A stretch of DNA of 64,000 nucleotides from Polytrichum commune (taxonomy: Eukaryota; Streptophyta; Polytrichopsida; Polytrichales; Polytrichaceae), in NCBI GenBank assembly GCA_950295325.1, contig OX485806.1, forward strand, positions 28,274,001-28,338,000. Reading direction: 5' to 3'. Made by a program: the position numbers and the translations under genes. The first letter of the stretch is position 1. The number at the start of each line of letters is the position of its first letter. The notes under the pieces were generated by a model. It saw nothing but the letters and a program-made list of their open reading frames with translations. It had not been told where the DNA came from and did no database searches. This document shows, piece after piece, positions 11,791 to 24,200 of this stretch.

Positions 11791-13987
11791 GTTAAAACTT
11801 GGACTCATAGATCCCCCTGTAATGAGCATATATTTTGGCATCACATCAACCCTCAAGCAAAAAGGATCCACTATTCTCACAGACTGACCAACGATTATAA
11901 AGGACTTACATTTTACACATTTGAGCTCACTAGAAATCTATCTCAAGAATCATACATGGAAAAAATATTAGTATAAGGGATGTCAACCAAATGTAGACAA
12001 GAATGCAAGTCACCTTGTCTGCCCTTTCAAATTTCAAAGAGATGGTGTTGCAAAGGTCAACAAATTCATCCTTGTTGAATTGGAGATAACCAACACACCA
12101 AAGTCATGTCATGAAGGAAAGCCCAAGCATTTGACAAAGAATTCCACTAGTTGCTAAGGAGATATTAATAATAATAATTAAATCGTGTACAAAAATGAAC
12201 CTTGAAGTCACCATTGTCATCCAACGCATAAAATATTTCTTCTATATCTTCATCAACAATTGATGGAAGTTTCCTACAACAATACCAATTCCATGGTGCT
12301 CAATCTCATATTCAAAACAACTAAGCTTCTAAGAATATGTAGAAAGCAAAATAAATAGGGCTTGTATTTGAGATTAGTAAGTGATGACCTTCACAATGAG
12401 TAAGGTGTGCGCCTATGTGTATTCAACTCCTTAGAGAGCTTCCCACATTGGTGGATTGAATTGCCCAGAGATGTGCAACACAAGTGAGAGGGAGAAGACT
12501 AGGGTTCACGATTAGGGTTCAAGGCTTTGGACTTAGAACAAATCCTCACATGGGAAATCTACAATATCGTAACACATGATCCATCTTCACATGTCAACCT
12601 CCCACTTGGCCTTCCCAAGCAATGTGACATATCCATGGACCAACAATTCAACAAGTGGTAGAAGAAGAAGAAGAAGAAGAAGAAGAAGACACTCCACATA
12701 TTGACACATGGAACAATGCAAGAGTGTGGGTTGACTTCTTTGATGGTTTGTATTAATGGCAAACCCCGTGATATAAAGGAGAGACATGTGACAATAAGGA
12801 GTAAGATTTGAACTAAGAACTTCTATTCCCTGGGGTTTGAGGATATTGGAAAGTGAGTAACATTAAGGTGTACATAGATTTAACACCAAGAAATAGATGT
12901 TTGGTTTGTTTTCCATCATATTTCTAAACCCAAAAAGCATTGACACCATTGTCATTCCTCTCATGTGGTAGCTACTAACCCTTAGCAACCAAAGTGAGTG
13001 TTCTCCTCTTTCAAAAATATCCAGTCATGTGCTACGCAGGAGTGCCTTTAACAAGGAGATTAGGGCTCATAAGTGATTAGTACCCGAGATTTTAATCCAT
13101 TTAATGTCAAAAAGGACCCACATGGTACATTGGTAATTGTCCCATTAAATGTATGTTGTTGACATACGAGGTGTGTCATATTCACTTAAAGATGAGCAGA
13201 TAAGGTCATGCACGGTGCATACGAAATTACATTGTGAGCTCCACTTTGTATCTTGGGATGTGCTATATTGTTTACGGTATTTAGGGGTTGTTTACACCAT
13301 GCACCATGAGGTTGTCCCAAGGCCTTGTAAGAGCATTGATTGGTTGTTGAACTCGTTCTGGGACCACTTCGGTTTTACGTCAAGGAAACAAATGTCAGAG
13401 TGGCCATGAAGGTTGAGGTCCCCAAAAGACATTTTTTAAGAGCTACATAATTCACTAACATGGTCCAACAGGTTTTGCGGTGAGAGAGGCAAAAGAGGTG
13501 GTCTAGTAGAAATAGGCAAGGGCCCATGGCACAAAATTGTTGTTATAATAAATTTTGGATAAAATTCTTTTTGGGGGCTTTAGATACAACTCTTCCCGCT
13601 AGATAAGGCTCATGAGGCACACTTTTCACCATATGTGTGTTATAATGAATCTTGAGAAGCGAGTTTGTTCTCTACGTGCCTTGATCATATCATAGTCCAT
13701 AAGACATACCATTTCTTCCCTGCCCTACCCCTTGAACCAACTCCCACATGTTCCACCAAACAATGGGACAATCTACTTGCAAATCTGTAGATATAACATA
13801 ATGAAATTAGTTACAATAGCGATATATCAAACCTATCATGATGTCAAATTATCCACATCTCTATTACAGTTATAAAATATTTTAAAATACACCAAATCCA
13901 AGGATCCAACAAATCTAACACATTTAGAACTCCAAAATTCAAGTACACATGACTATAGTACAATGCATGGAAATTTTAATTTACCAT
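11791..13987. other. Gene-free stretch
   Basis: There are no recognisable frames. It contains a (GAA)n microsatellite at 12661-12689. Confidence 0.5.
12661..12689 (+). repeat. (GAA)n microsatellite
   Basis: About ten GAA units in a row. Confidence 0.95.
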
Positions 13988-14225
13988 AACCCTGAGCGGG
14001 AGAACCGACCCCTACTTACATATGAACTAGTTGAGATTGAGAAATAACCAGTTAAGGTTCAAGACATCAGGTTCGTTGCTAATCATTTTAAACAAATATT
14101 TTACAATACACCTCAAATTAATAAAGAAAACCCCAAAGGTGTCAACATATAACTAGTTGCATTTGGAAACACTAGGATCTTGACATATTATGTCTAAATA
14201 TATCCCTAGACATTGATCAAAACAT
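13988..14225. repeat. Dispersed repeat family 'D', copy 2
   Basis: It aligns with 39738-39975 and 61735-61965: 'ctacttacatatgaactagttgagattgagaaataaccagtt', then 'attaataaagaaaacccc' and 'ttggaaacactaggatcttga'. CpG positions of the 61.7-kb copy are mostly TpG or CpA here, consistent with decay of methylated CpG. Confidence 0.7.
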
Positions 14226-14557
14226 ACTTGACCACGTGACATGAAGCGGGTTTGAAATGTTTGAATGTCCACAACATGCTTCACAGGCATGTACAGAAAC
14301 ATGTGTAATGCTAAGAGCAAAATAACTCTCTTCCTCCTCTCCTCCATTGCAACCATGCTTGCTTAAATTCAAGATGAAAACAAGCGAAAACAAGAAGTGA
14401 AGACAAGTGAAGCCAAGAGAACTCAAGAGAATGGGTCAAACTTGACATTTTTTATTTTATTTTTAAAAAGTGCCCTTTTTGGACGTATATTAAAAAAAAT
14501 CAACACATTCACTTTTTGGTGCATGGTCATTCTTCTTGGTCCACATTCGGTTTACAC

Positions 14558-14970
14558 CTAAGGTAGGGGTGGCAATTTCCGTCCAAATTTCAGATGTGCC
14601 TAGTTGGGATGCTGAAACTATTTTTTTTTATAAATTTTGAGCGCTCCGCAAAGCTGGTGCAAGAGCAACTATGAAAAAATCAAAATTTTCTAGCATGTTT
14701 ATGATTTCCTACAAATTTTTAAAGGAAACCTTGTAGAGTGACCAACACTCGCACATAGGGTACGTGGTATATCCACAGGGTGGATTTCTAAACCGACCGC
14801 TGGCAGCATTAAACCGACCACTGGCAGCCAATGAAATGTTGGCAGCGCTGTGAACGGTAAAAGCACCTTGATAGGTGCTTTTGTAAACCCAGGTAAAAGC
14901 ACCTAGATAGGTGCTTCCAACATAGGGGTCGACTTTAGGACCCGCACGGAAATTGCCACCCCTACCTTAG
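14558..14970. mobile_element. hAT-like MITE with perfect 25-bp TIRs
   Basis: The left end CTAAGGTAGGGGTGGCAATT (continuing TCCGT, 14558-14582) is exactly complementary to 14946-14970. The TAGGGGTGGCAA core resembles hAT-superfamily termini, which usually start (C/T)AGGG. The interior is 413 bp with no open frame. It carries a repeated hairpin-like block 'gtaaaagcacc..gataggtgctt' (about 14858-14920) and a repeated 'aaaccgacc.ctggcagc'. A clean 8-bp target duplication cannot be read; ACCTAAGG against ACCTTAGT, 6 of 8 matching, is the best candidate. Confidence 0.8.
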
Positions 14971-15026
14971 TGAGGGGCCCAAAGGCTTTGTAAATTAATT
15001 TTTTAAGAAATCAAATCATGAAAGTT

Positions 15027-15084
15027 GGACCATGAAGTCGGACAATGGAAGAAGGCCATCTTCCATGATCTGACTTCATGGTCC
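15027..15084. repeat. Imperfect hairpin
   Basis: GGACCATGAAGTC at 15027 faces GACTTCATGGTCC ending at 15084. An inner pair, ATGGAAGA and TCTTCCAT, lies between them. The hairpin abuts the left arm of the large inverted structure that starts at 15101. Confidence 0.7.
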
Positions 15085-15100
15085 ATGGTGTAAATTGGCC

Positions 15101-18100
15101 TTTAGTGTCACATGGGTGATAGTGTCAGTTACCCTATTGTAAGGCATATGGTAGCTTACACTAATGATCAACAAGTTCATTATTAGTGTCACCTCATGAC
15201 ACTTGGCATTCAAGCACATTTACTAATATCTTGGCATGAGCATGCTCAATAGTGTTATGAGGTGTATGCCTACGTTACACAATGATCTACAAGTTGACTA
15301 AAGTGCACACAAATCGCACTTTGCATTTGTATGCTCAAGAATATCTTCCTCTTGCACACTAAAATGTAAACACTTGCAACTTGTCATTAGTATGCTCAAT
15401 AATATCTTCTTCTTGCATATTGAAACACAAAACTATCATCTCAAGTATCCCAATGTGTTGTGCTAATGTCATAATGTAAACTTATTTGGGACATGATTTC
15501 ACTTAAAAAGTTGCTTATGTTGACAAATAATATCATATTGGCACTTAGCAGGGGTGACACTAAACAATGTAGCCAAAGTTGCATGACATTCTTAATATTT
15601 CCTTCCGATTTCACCCTCAAGGCTTTCATACCATTTTGAAGATGTTACACTTGACCCTTAATGGTATTTAGTGTCACTTACTATTTAGAATTACATTGTG
15701 TTATAGAGCCCTCTTACTATGAATTCCGTTTGTTATCAACAAAGATTAAGTAAGTTGTGTGGGCATTAAAAACCATAAATGGCTTTACTTGATAAATTTT
15801 TTAAATAATATTCATAACCAAAAGTTATAGCATTGCATAACTCCAAACGCTAAGTGACAATAAATACCATGAACGATGTGGTGTGCCTTGTGGCATTGAG
15901 CACATTATAGCATAGCACGTTCTAGGTCATTCATTATTATGTTCATAAATTGACTTCACATTAATCTAACAAAGAGGTCTCCTATTACTTTATTGACATT
16001 GACCATTTGAAAATCAAAGTGCGAGTTCTTTGACATGGCCCTCCGACTCAAAAGTGCACCCATAGAGTGCACATTGACATAGCCTCTTGGGGGCATTCAC
16101 GGTTGAGGTACTACTTTTGGGACAAAGGACTTAAGGACTAGTGGATTTCGGTGTTTATCATGATTTACTATTATTTGATCAATAAATTTTAAATAAATAA
16201 GTAGATAGTTCATAGGCTATATCAAGAAAGATATTATTTCTTATTAAATAATCACCAATAATAGAGAAATTCCCTATGAAATAAGTAGATAAGTCATAAA
16301 ACTTGAAAAGGGGTCAAATGACTTGTTTGGGCCACATCAATGGCATTTTTTTCTATTTAGGTGTGCATTGGTGGTCAATTATTTCCTGTTTTGCATCTTG
16401 GTACCTTGGTATAAGTGTCATGTGTCCATTCATATAATTTTTTTGTCCAATTCTAATACTAGACGTTCCTTTTAGGTGTGGCCGTGATTATATGTATTTT
16501 TGGCCATGTTTGGTGCCACATGTAAAGTTGGGCAATTGGTATTCAATACATTTTTGGTTCTGTTGGTACACACTTGAATGATGATTGTGAGGAAAAAAAT
16601 TGGGATCGTTCGATTAATTCTTGTTGTCCTTTTCATTCCTTGATCCTAAGGTGAACAATTAAGACAACACTCCTAAATGTCCTTTAAGGAATCAAAATGA
16701 TATCTTAGATGACCCTATTCCTTCTAAATTAACTTTGTCGGTGTACTCAATATGGAGTATGAATTGTAGGTATGATCCAAAATATGCTTCACAATACAAA
16801 TCTAAGCATACCAAGCATGTGAAGTTATCTAAAAAAATCCTTTTTCCGTTAGACACCCAAAAGTAGTACCCCAACCGTGAATGCCCCCTCTTATAGTGCA
16901 TCCATATCCAATTGAGATGAACAAAACTTGACATGCTAACAACTTCATCCTTGAGCTTTAAAGTTGTCGGAGGATCTAAGATTCTAATAAGATTACGGTA
17001 ACATAGGCGACAGCCAGTTCCCAGCACTTTGGTGTCGAAACGCTAATTTTTGGAGGTGACAAATGGAATTTTATAGAGGTTCTAAGTAACATGATTTTGA
17101 CATGTGGCACTTTGTTCTAATTTGGTTTAGTTTGTGTTAGACTTGTTTATCACCTAAGTTATTAACCCCTAAAAGCCTGGGAATTTTACTTGAATCAAAG
17201 ATGTACCATAAAGTATGAATTAGAAACTATATTTTGTGTTGAAATGCAAGAGAGAGTTTTAGAGAGTTAATTTTAAATCACATCTTTGCGGCTGTATTAT
17301 GGATCTATATCCTTGGTCTCCACCAAATCATCAACAAGCATACTCCTTCATTAAATAATTGAAATACCGAGATGTATCAAAACCACTTGATCTTTGATAT
17401 GGTTGGTTGAAATCAAGAGTTGCATAATTTGGTGGGAAAGACCTAAATATTGATGTTACTAACATTGTTACTTTCCCAAAAAAGTTACTTTGTAACGAAG
17501 AGAGTATCGAGGGTTCCAACCACTTCAAGGTCCATACCTTACAATCATTGATATAAAACTTTGATGTATTTGCTCTAGATGGCGCATAACTTTATTGTGT
17601 CAATTTGCAAGAAAGAAAAACAAGAAAAAATAAAAGTTTGCCTCAGGAAATATATATTTGACAAGCACTGGCAACCACTTATTGGGCTTCTTGGACATTT
17701 AGGGGTTAAGTCGCCTATCTTCCATGTCAAAAAGATTTGCATTTGAAGCTCTCAAGGAAGCCATTATGTATCAAGAATGGAACTTCTTCCACCTCACACA
17801 AAAAGAAACAACACTACCTTCACCTCAAGGGCGACTTTCTAAAATATGAATGTGAACAATACTTGAAGACCATCCCGACATGAAATCATTGATGCTTATC
17901 GCATCTCAACTCTTGGACACGCATTGAAATTAGCCAGTGACCGACTACCCCAATACTTCAAGATGTCATTGTTAATTCATCTTTACAACGTAGTCGATAT
18001 TGAGACATAGTTTGTGTTGAAATGTCCCTTTCACAATTTAGTAGAGACATGCCTTCCTCCTTGTTTCACAATGTAGCGCTAGACAGTCTTAAGTGTTTCT

Positions 18101-18805
18101 ACCAACTTCATCATCATGTTGATGGTAGCCGCTATCTTCCAAAGGCATACACACTTAGCTACTCTAGGAATCAACCTTTTGAACCCCACCTTGACGTATT
18201 TCTACTCCCATAAGTCCTTTGGCTTCTTGGACTTCTAAAATAAAGTAGAATTCACTAATTCATGTACGTTTCACACAAGTTGCAGAATCTCACTTTTTCC
18301 CAGTACGATATTAACATACGACTACACCAATGACTACAATGTTTATGGTATTTAGTGCCACGTACACTATTTGCGAAGGGCCTACACTAGATGCCTAGAG
18401 GGCCCAAATTGTCATGCCCACTAATTGCCAATAAGATTTCATTCGTCAACATAAGTAACTTCTTTAAGTGAAATAACATCTACAATATGACATTTAGAGT
18501 AACACATTGGGATACTTTAGATGAGAGTCTTGCGTTTTAGTATGCATGAGGAAGATATTCTTGAGCATACTAATGGCAAGTGTCATATGTGTGCACTTTA
18601 GTCAACTTGTAGGCCATTGAGTGACATAGGCTACACCTCATAACACTATCGAGCATGCTCATGCGAAGATATTAGTAAGCACACTTGAATGCCAAGTGTC
18701 ATGAGGTGACAATTATGATGAAGTTGCTCATCATCAGTGTAACCTAGCATAGGCCTCAAAATAGGGTAAGTGACACTATTACGCATGTGACACTAAATAC
18801 CATAA
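15101..18805. mobile_element. Large composite with about 470-bp inverted arms
   Basis: The left arm (about 15101-15572) and right arm (about 18335-18805) are inverted copies. Reverse-complementing the right arm gives the same order of blocks: 'tttagtgtcacatg', 'cacctcatgacacttggcattcaag', 'actaatatctt.gcatgagcatgctc', 'acaagttgactaaagtgcacaca' and 'agtatcccaatgtgtt'. The left arm has an extra tandem duplication of about 80 bp (two copies of 'tatgctcaa.aatatcttc.tcttgca'). Long inverted arms fit a Mutator-like or foldback element, but two independent head-to-head insertions are possible. The interior has no recognisable transposase and contains another inverted-repeat element at 16089-16888. 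Confidence 0.68.
16089..16888. mobile_element. Nested element with 33-bp inverted ends
   Basis: GGGGGCATTCACGGTTGAGG (continuing TACTACTTTTGGG, 16089-16121) is complementary to 16856-16888 with a single mismatch. Similarity continues weakly outward. The interior is 800 bp of AT-rich DNA without a usable frame. It lies inside the larger inverted structure, so it inserted later. No clear target duplication is seen. Confidence 0.72.
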
Positions 18806-20609
18806 TTGGTGTAGTAACTTGTATTTAAGGAAACTTGGACATATTCTCAAAACTTGGACTTTTGGGTTGCTTCAATTCTATGAGTGGATTTGTTAATACA
18901 CTTCAAACATACTTATATTTTATGAGAGATATGTTAGTCCTCAATGAAAACTTGAATGTCATGATACTAAAATATGATGGATAAAAATCGAATATCTACT
19001 TTTTGATGCTCAATTGATGAACAACAAGCATACAATTAGTCCAACTACTATACTATTGTCGTAATTAACTTTGCATATTCTATTGGACAATTCTTCCATA
19101 CGATTCTATTAGAGGATCCTATGATCGATGTCAACATGTTGTAATTATGGACTTGGACTTAGTCCGGTTTTACTTAAATATCAGCTTAGTACAAGATGTT
19201 TAGCAAATCCACATTGAGGCATAGCCATTTCCCTCATAACTTGTGGTGTTCATATGAATACTTCATACATTATCAAAGTGAAGATTAGCTTCTTCCTTTT
19301 TATTGCTCATACACGTCCTCTTAATCACATTTACTATTGAACCCAAAATAAATTAACATTCCTCTAATCGTGCACTCCAATCAATGTTTGAAACATATCT
19401 TGTTGATCCCTTCCTAGATCCAAACCCACCCACATACCACACTAAATCTAGGCTTCTGATTGATATAAGGAGCCGAATTTGACCCCAGGTGCACATCCAA
19501 TCTCATATCGAGATTATATCATAATCAATTCAAGTAAACGCATTTTAGATCAAATTAGGCTTAATTAACTCAGGAAGCAGAATCTGTTGCTTAATATAAT
19601 TTGATTATAATTAATACACTTTATTACAATTAATCACACTTAATTAGTTTGAGTTTGTATGCATACTTGTGAAGGCCTAACTAAACTACTATAATATTAA
19701 TAAACCAAGCATAGATTGCTAATGTAAGTAGAATGACAACAGACCCTTTCAAATGGCAAGTCACATACATTATATCCTCAATGCTCATGAGGATTTTGTA
19801 ATATTTTTAACTTCCAAGTTCATCAAATGCTTTATTGACATTCATTTCCATGCTTTCGGCTTCTTGGACTTCAAAATCAATTTCATTTCATCGACAATTT
19901 CACTTCAGGAATGAAGTCCCAATCAGTTATTTGTTTACTAAGAAGAATTGGACATATATATTGGAAATGGACCTTCAAAGTGAAGTGCATTCAATATGGG
20001 CTTTGAGAACAAGCTGTTTAGGACATTAATGTCCTTGGTACTTGAATTTTTCATCAAGAAAATGCAAATATTGGGGCTAAGTAGGGAATGATAGCTCAGT
20101 GTGATTGTGGATGCTTCAACTCTTGGTGAGTTGGATTGAATAGTTGGAGGCCAATCTTTTGAAAGCATCTCAAGTTGCACACTTTATCAAATTCGGAGTG
20201 TTTAGCCATGAGTTAAATTCGTGCGTGTATCAATCCAAACTTCTTCACAATTTCTCTCTCAAATCCTCTTAACCATCTTCGTCAGTCTCAAATTTTACTG
20301 TAATTTCATAACCTTTCTTCACACTGGAGCGAGTCACATCCTGCAACCATTGCATGCGTTCCTTACAAACATGATTCTTGGATCAAACTCCCAACGGATT
20401 CAATCTCCTTCAAATTATGAAAAACAGGCAGTAGGTATGGATCAAAGGCGAAAAAAAATCCCAACAAGTGAATTCTGAGCAGCAGCCTGACATGGCCAAA
20501 CATCTCATCCTCATTAAAATTTTGCGCTCTCCCAAGTTCGAGGAACTTGCATTCTACACAAATCCTGTGATAAAACATTGTCATGGGTGATTGAAGTTTG
20601 GATTACAAA
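18806..20609. other. Gene-free stretch
   Basis: There are short frames only and nothing is recognised. Confidence 0.45.
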
Positions 20610-20760
20610 TCAGTGACGGTAATTTGCAACACCATAAATCTACAATTCCTAAGAACATTTACAAAGGAATGACAAGTATTGTTAGGTTAACATTCAGTGC
20701 TAGTGACACTAAATGTCCTCTTAAGTGAATACATGACACTAAATACCATAAATCAGGTTC
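20610..20760. repeat. Dispersed repeat, 'GTGACACTAAAT' family
   Basis: Partner of 6745-6915. It ends in 'catgacactaaataccataaat', like the arm ends of the 15101-18805 structure. It lies about 0.5 kb downstream of the kinesin stop codon and may fall in or just beyond the 3' UTR. Confidence 0.55.
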
Positions 20761-21276
20761 AGCTACTGATATTACACAAAATGGTATCAAGAGTGGCAAG
20801 TGGTTGCATCATTTTACATGTGGTCGATGGCAAGATACATGCTTTCCACAAAAAGCATTAACAGGATTAGAAGGGATGAAGCAGAGACCTAATTTTCTCC
20901 AGAAATATTTTGCACCTTCCCAAGATTGCAAATTCATGCATATACAGTAATTGAACATGGGTGAAGCGGGGAACTTCTTTTTTCAATTCCAACTTCAAAT
21001 AGTGAAGACAACTGGGACAGGTTTCAAGAAATGCTCATTGAATTGAATGCGATTTCATAATTTCTTCGACAAATCTCAGGATTTGTAGTTATTCTACATC
21101 AGTCTATTCTCGCACAACCACAAGCATGTCCAAGAAATAATCACAAAATTGGCGAGAGAACGTGAACGGTTGCTCTCAGTCAACCGTGATCTCTGATTCT
21201 AATTATACAACACTCTCAGGAAAGAGAAAAAAGAAGATTTCAAACCCTGAATTTTGAACACAACATGACTAGCCCC

Positions 21277-24200
21277 TCAATAAACCAAATGCAGCCGTCG
21301 CAGCTCAGATTGAAACGTCCCACTCGCATTCAATGTGCGCTGGGCAAGGTTGCGAATGTCCTCTCGGGAGCATTCCCGAGAAATCCGGACCAGTTCCCAC
21401 AGTGCCCCTCCCGCAACAAGATCTTTTGCATTGATTTCTGTCAGATCAGAACACAGGCAAAAATATAAGCCATTCGTCAAGTACTAATATATCATAGAGG
21501 CGCCTCTATCCCAGAAACTTCCCCTAAATTTTGGCCACATGTCACTCCCAGTGATTGAAATATACATAAATCCCACGTGGTAAATACATTCCAGCAGTAG
21601 TAAAGGTAAAATAGAGCACCCTCCACAGAGGACTTCAAGCTACAACATAGAATCTCAATGTCTACATCAATATTGAATATATTCATACTAGCTTCAAGCT
21701 AGCTCGACAGCAATGTTATTATAAGCACCTTAATCTATTCTACACTGATATGTGCGATTAGGTTGCCCCATGCTAATTTATCGACATTTAACCCAATTTT
21801 GAATATTTATTAACGCAGCAACAAAACAAAAGCACTTAATATACAGTACTTACTATATGGACGAATAAGGTCTTGATTTTTTGAGGTCTGAATTTGAACC
21901 CATCTAATTTGCATAGGTAAATAGACAACCTATTCACAAAGCAACCTAATTGCATTTTACATCTGCATTTTGCGCATGCTCCTGCAGTACTCGGTGCCAA
22001 GAACTCTTAATCATAAATACTATGTAATAATCTACCAAGGTGCATTCTCGTCATGTATGTAGTTTGTGGCATTTAAAACTTATATATAGGTCTTGGGGAG
22101 AGCAATCACCATGTTGTGCCAAATGGCAGAGGGCTAGCTCAATATGACGGCGAATGGGTGAGGCATCATTGTTAGCATTTGCTACAATCCATGGAAGAGC
22201 CCCATCATCTATAAGTAACGACCTTCCCGTTTTATACCCTACAATAAGAACCCATGAGCATGTTAGAAAGTAAATAGTAACAAGCACACTAGCTATGCAC
22301 AAGCCAAATTATACTCTGGACCATAAAATGGCTTTGTCATCACATTAGCACAATAATCTGAGTAGAATTCCCTAAATATAGTAAGTATATACACCTTGAG
22401 TACCTTGGGCAGCTCCTCGAGATTCACACTTGGCAAAATTCGCGATTCCCCGAGCCACTTGAGCCAGCACATCTGGATGCCTTGAGCGAACCATACCAAG
22501 AAGTGCACGGATCCCACCTTCCTCTCTTAACTTAATTTGCAGCTTGTCTGCACAATACAATATACAAACTTCAAAAAAGAAACTCAAGATAACCAGCAAC
22601 CAGCAATGTTGAAATTTATTAAACTCCTTGTTTATGAAGTAAAAGAGAAACTAAGAATATTAGTACAAAAGAACATGCCAACCAGTTTATTAATAGTAAG
22701 AAGGAAAGCCACAATCAAAAGTCCACAACCCAATTCAATTGCTTAATACGACTATTACCCCAATGCTATATTTAGCACTGAAGATCATTTCAAAAGTCTT
22801 CTACATGGACTTAGATGAAATGCCCAGGCTTTCAAAATCTGACAAAAGATGTAGGAATCTGACAAAAGGCAAGGATGTACAAATGTACTTTACTATCATC
22901 AAATGGAATTCCACAAATCTAATTCAGTGCTTTGTGGGTCAACGTGGTTACCATTTCCACATAAGTTTGCTATAGCTCCAGCAACCATTCGCAAAGTCTG
23001 TGGATCCTCAGCATCATCAGCAGTTCGAGCTAACAGGCCAATTCCCCCTTGTGCCATAATGAGTTCTTGGTTTGTCTCTGTTCCCACCAGAAACATTCAG
23101 AAAGTATTCAAAATACATCAGCACATCGAATCATGAGAAGTCCCTTCCATGGAATTGAGAGTAGACCTTATTTGTGATTTCCAAAAATCAGTATTGTTAA
23201 AGAGGTTGCATAATGATTGCATAAATTTGCATAATGATGTAGTAAAATAATAAAGCATGAGTCATGCAGGATGAACAGAACATATATGCCTCACCATTCA
23301 TGGCAAGGTTAGCCACAGCACCAGCAGCAACCCGACGAATTGTTTCATCTTCAGAACTTTGCAACAGATTAAGAAGGGAACCCAACCCTCCAGCCTCAAC
23401 AATCTTTTCCTGATTTGCCTCTGCAGGACATGTATACAAAGAATTTAGACTCGATTAAAAAATACAGTTATCAACCTCACCTGAACATACACTGCACATC
23501 AGATGCAAATCACTTTAAAAGAAAACCTTTTCGGCTACACTTTGAAAACGTTACCTTCAGCAGCAAGATTGGCAACGACCTTCACAGCATGAACACGAAC
23601 GTCAACATCCTCTGACTCCAATAATGAAAGTATCTTGTGCAACCCAACTGCACAGTCCAGTCCATTAAGTCAAAAACGTAACACAAGGAAATTAGCACAC
23701 ATATAACACGCATAGAGTTTATCATATAATATGATATTAAATGCATTTGACCTAAAATACTTTCCAAGTTATAATACAAGATGGAAATACCATGAAACAC
23801 ATCATGTGCAAATTCTCCTCAAACCTTACAAGGTCAACATGATCCACCAACGTGACAATTTCCATTAGAAATTCATTATCTAACCCACACCTAACCATGC
23901 ACGAGGTGCAAACATCACTGGAAATCAGCACTATTATCAACTCCAGTCTGAACCCCTAATCCTACGATGCTAAAACTTGAAAAGGGGCTTGCAATGTTAC
24001 CTTGTTCAAAGAGCTTAGCAATAGTAGCACGCTGACCGTTGATGGTATCACGCATATGATTTGGTTTTGAGACACTAACTCGTGGGCTTTCAGATCCTAC
24101 TGAACTTCGCCCAGAGCCTCCCTTGTCAATCATCCTCCTTGTTTGCTGATAAAACAGCATATGATATTAGTGCATGCAATAGGTTATAAAATTTATTTAC

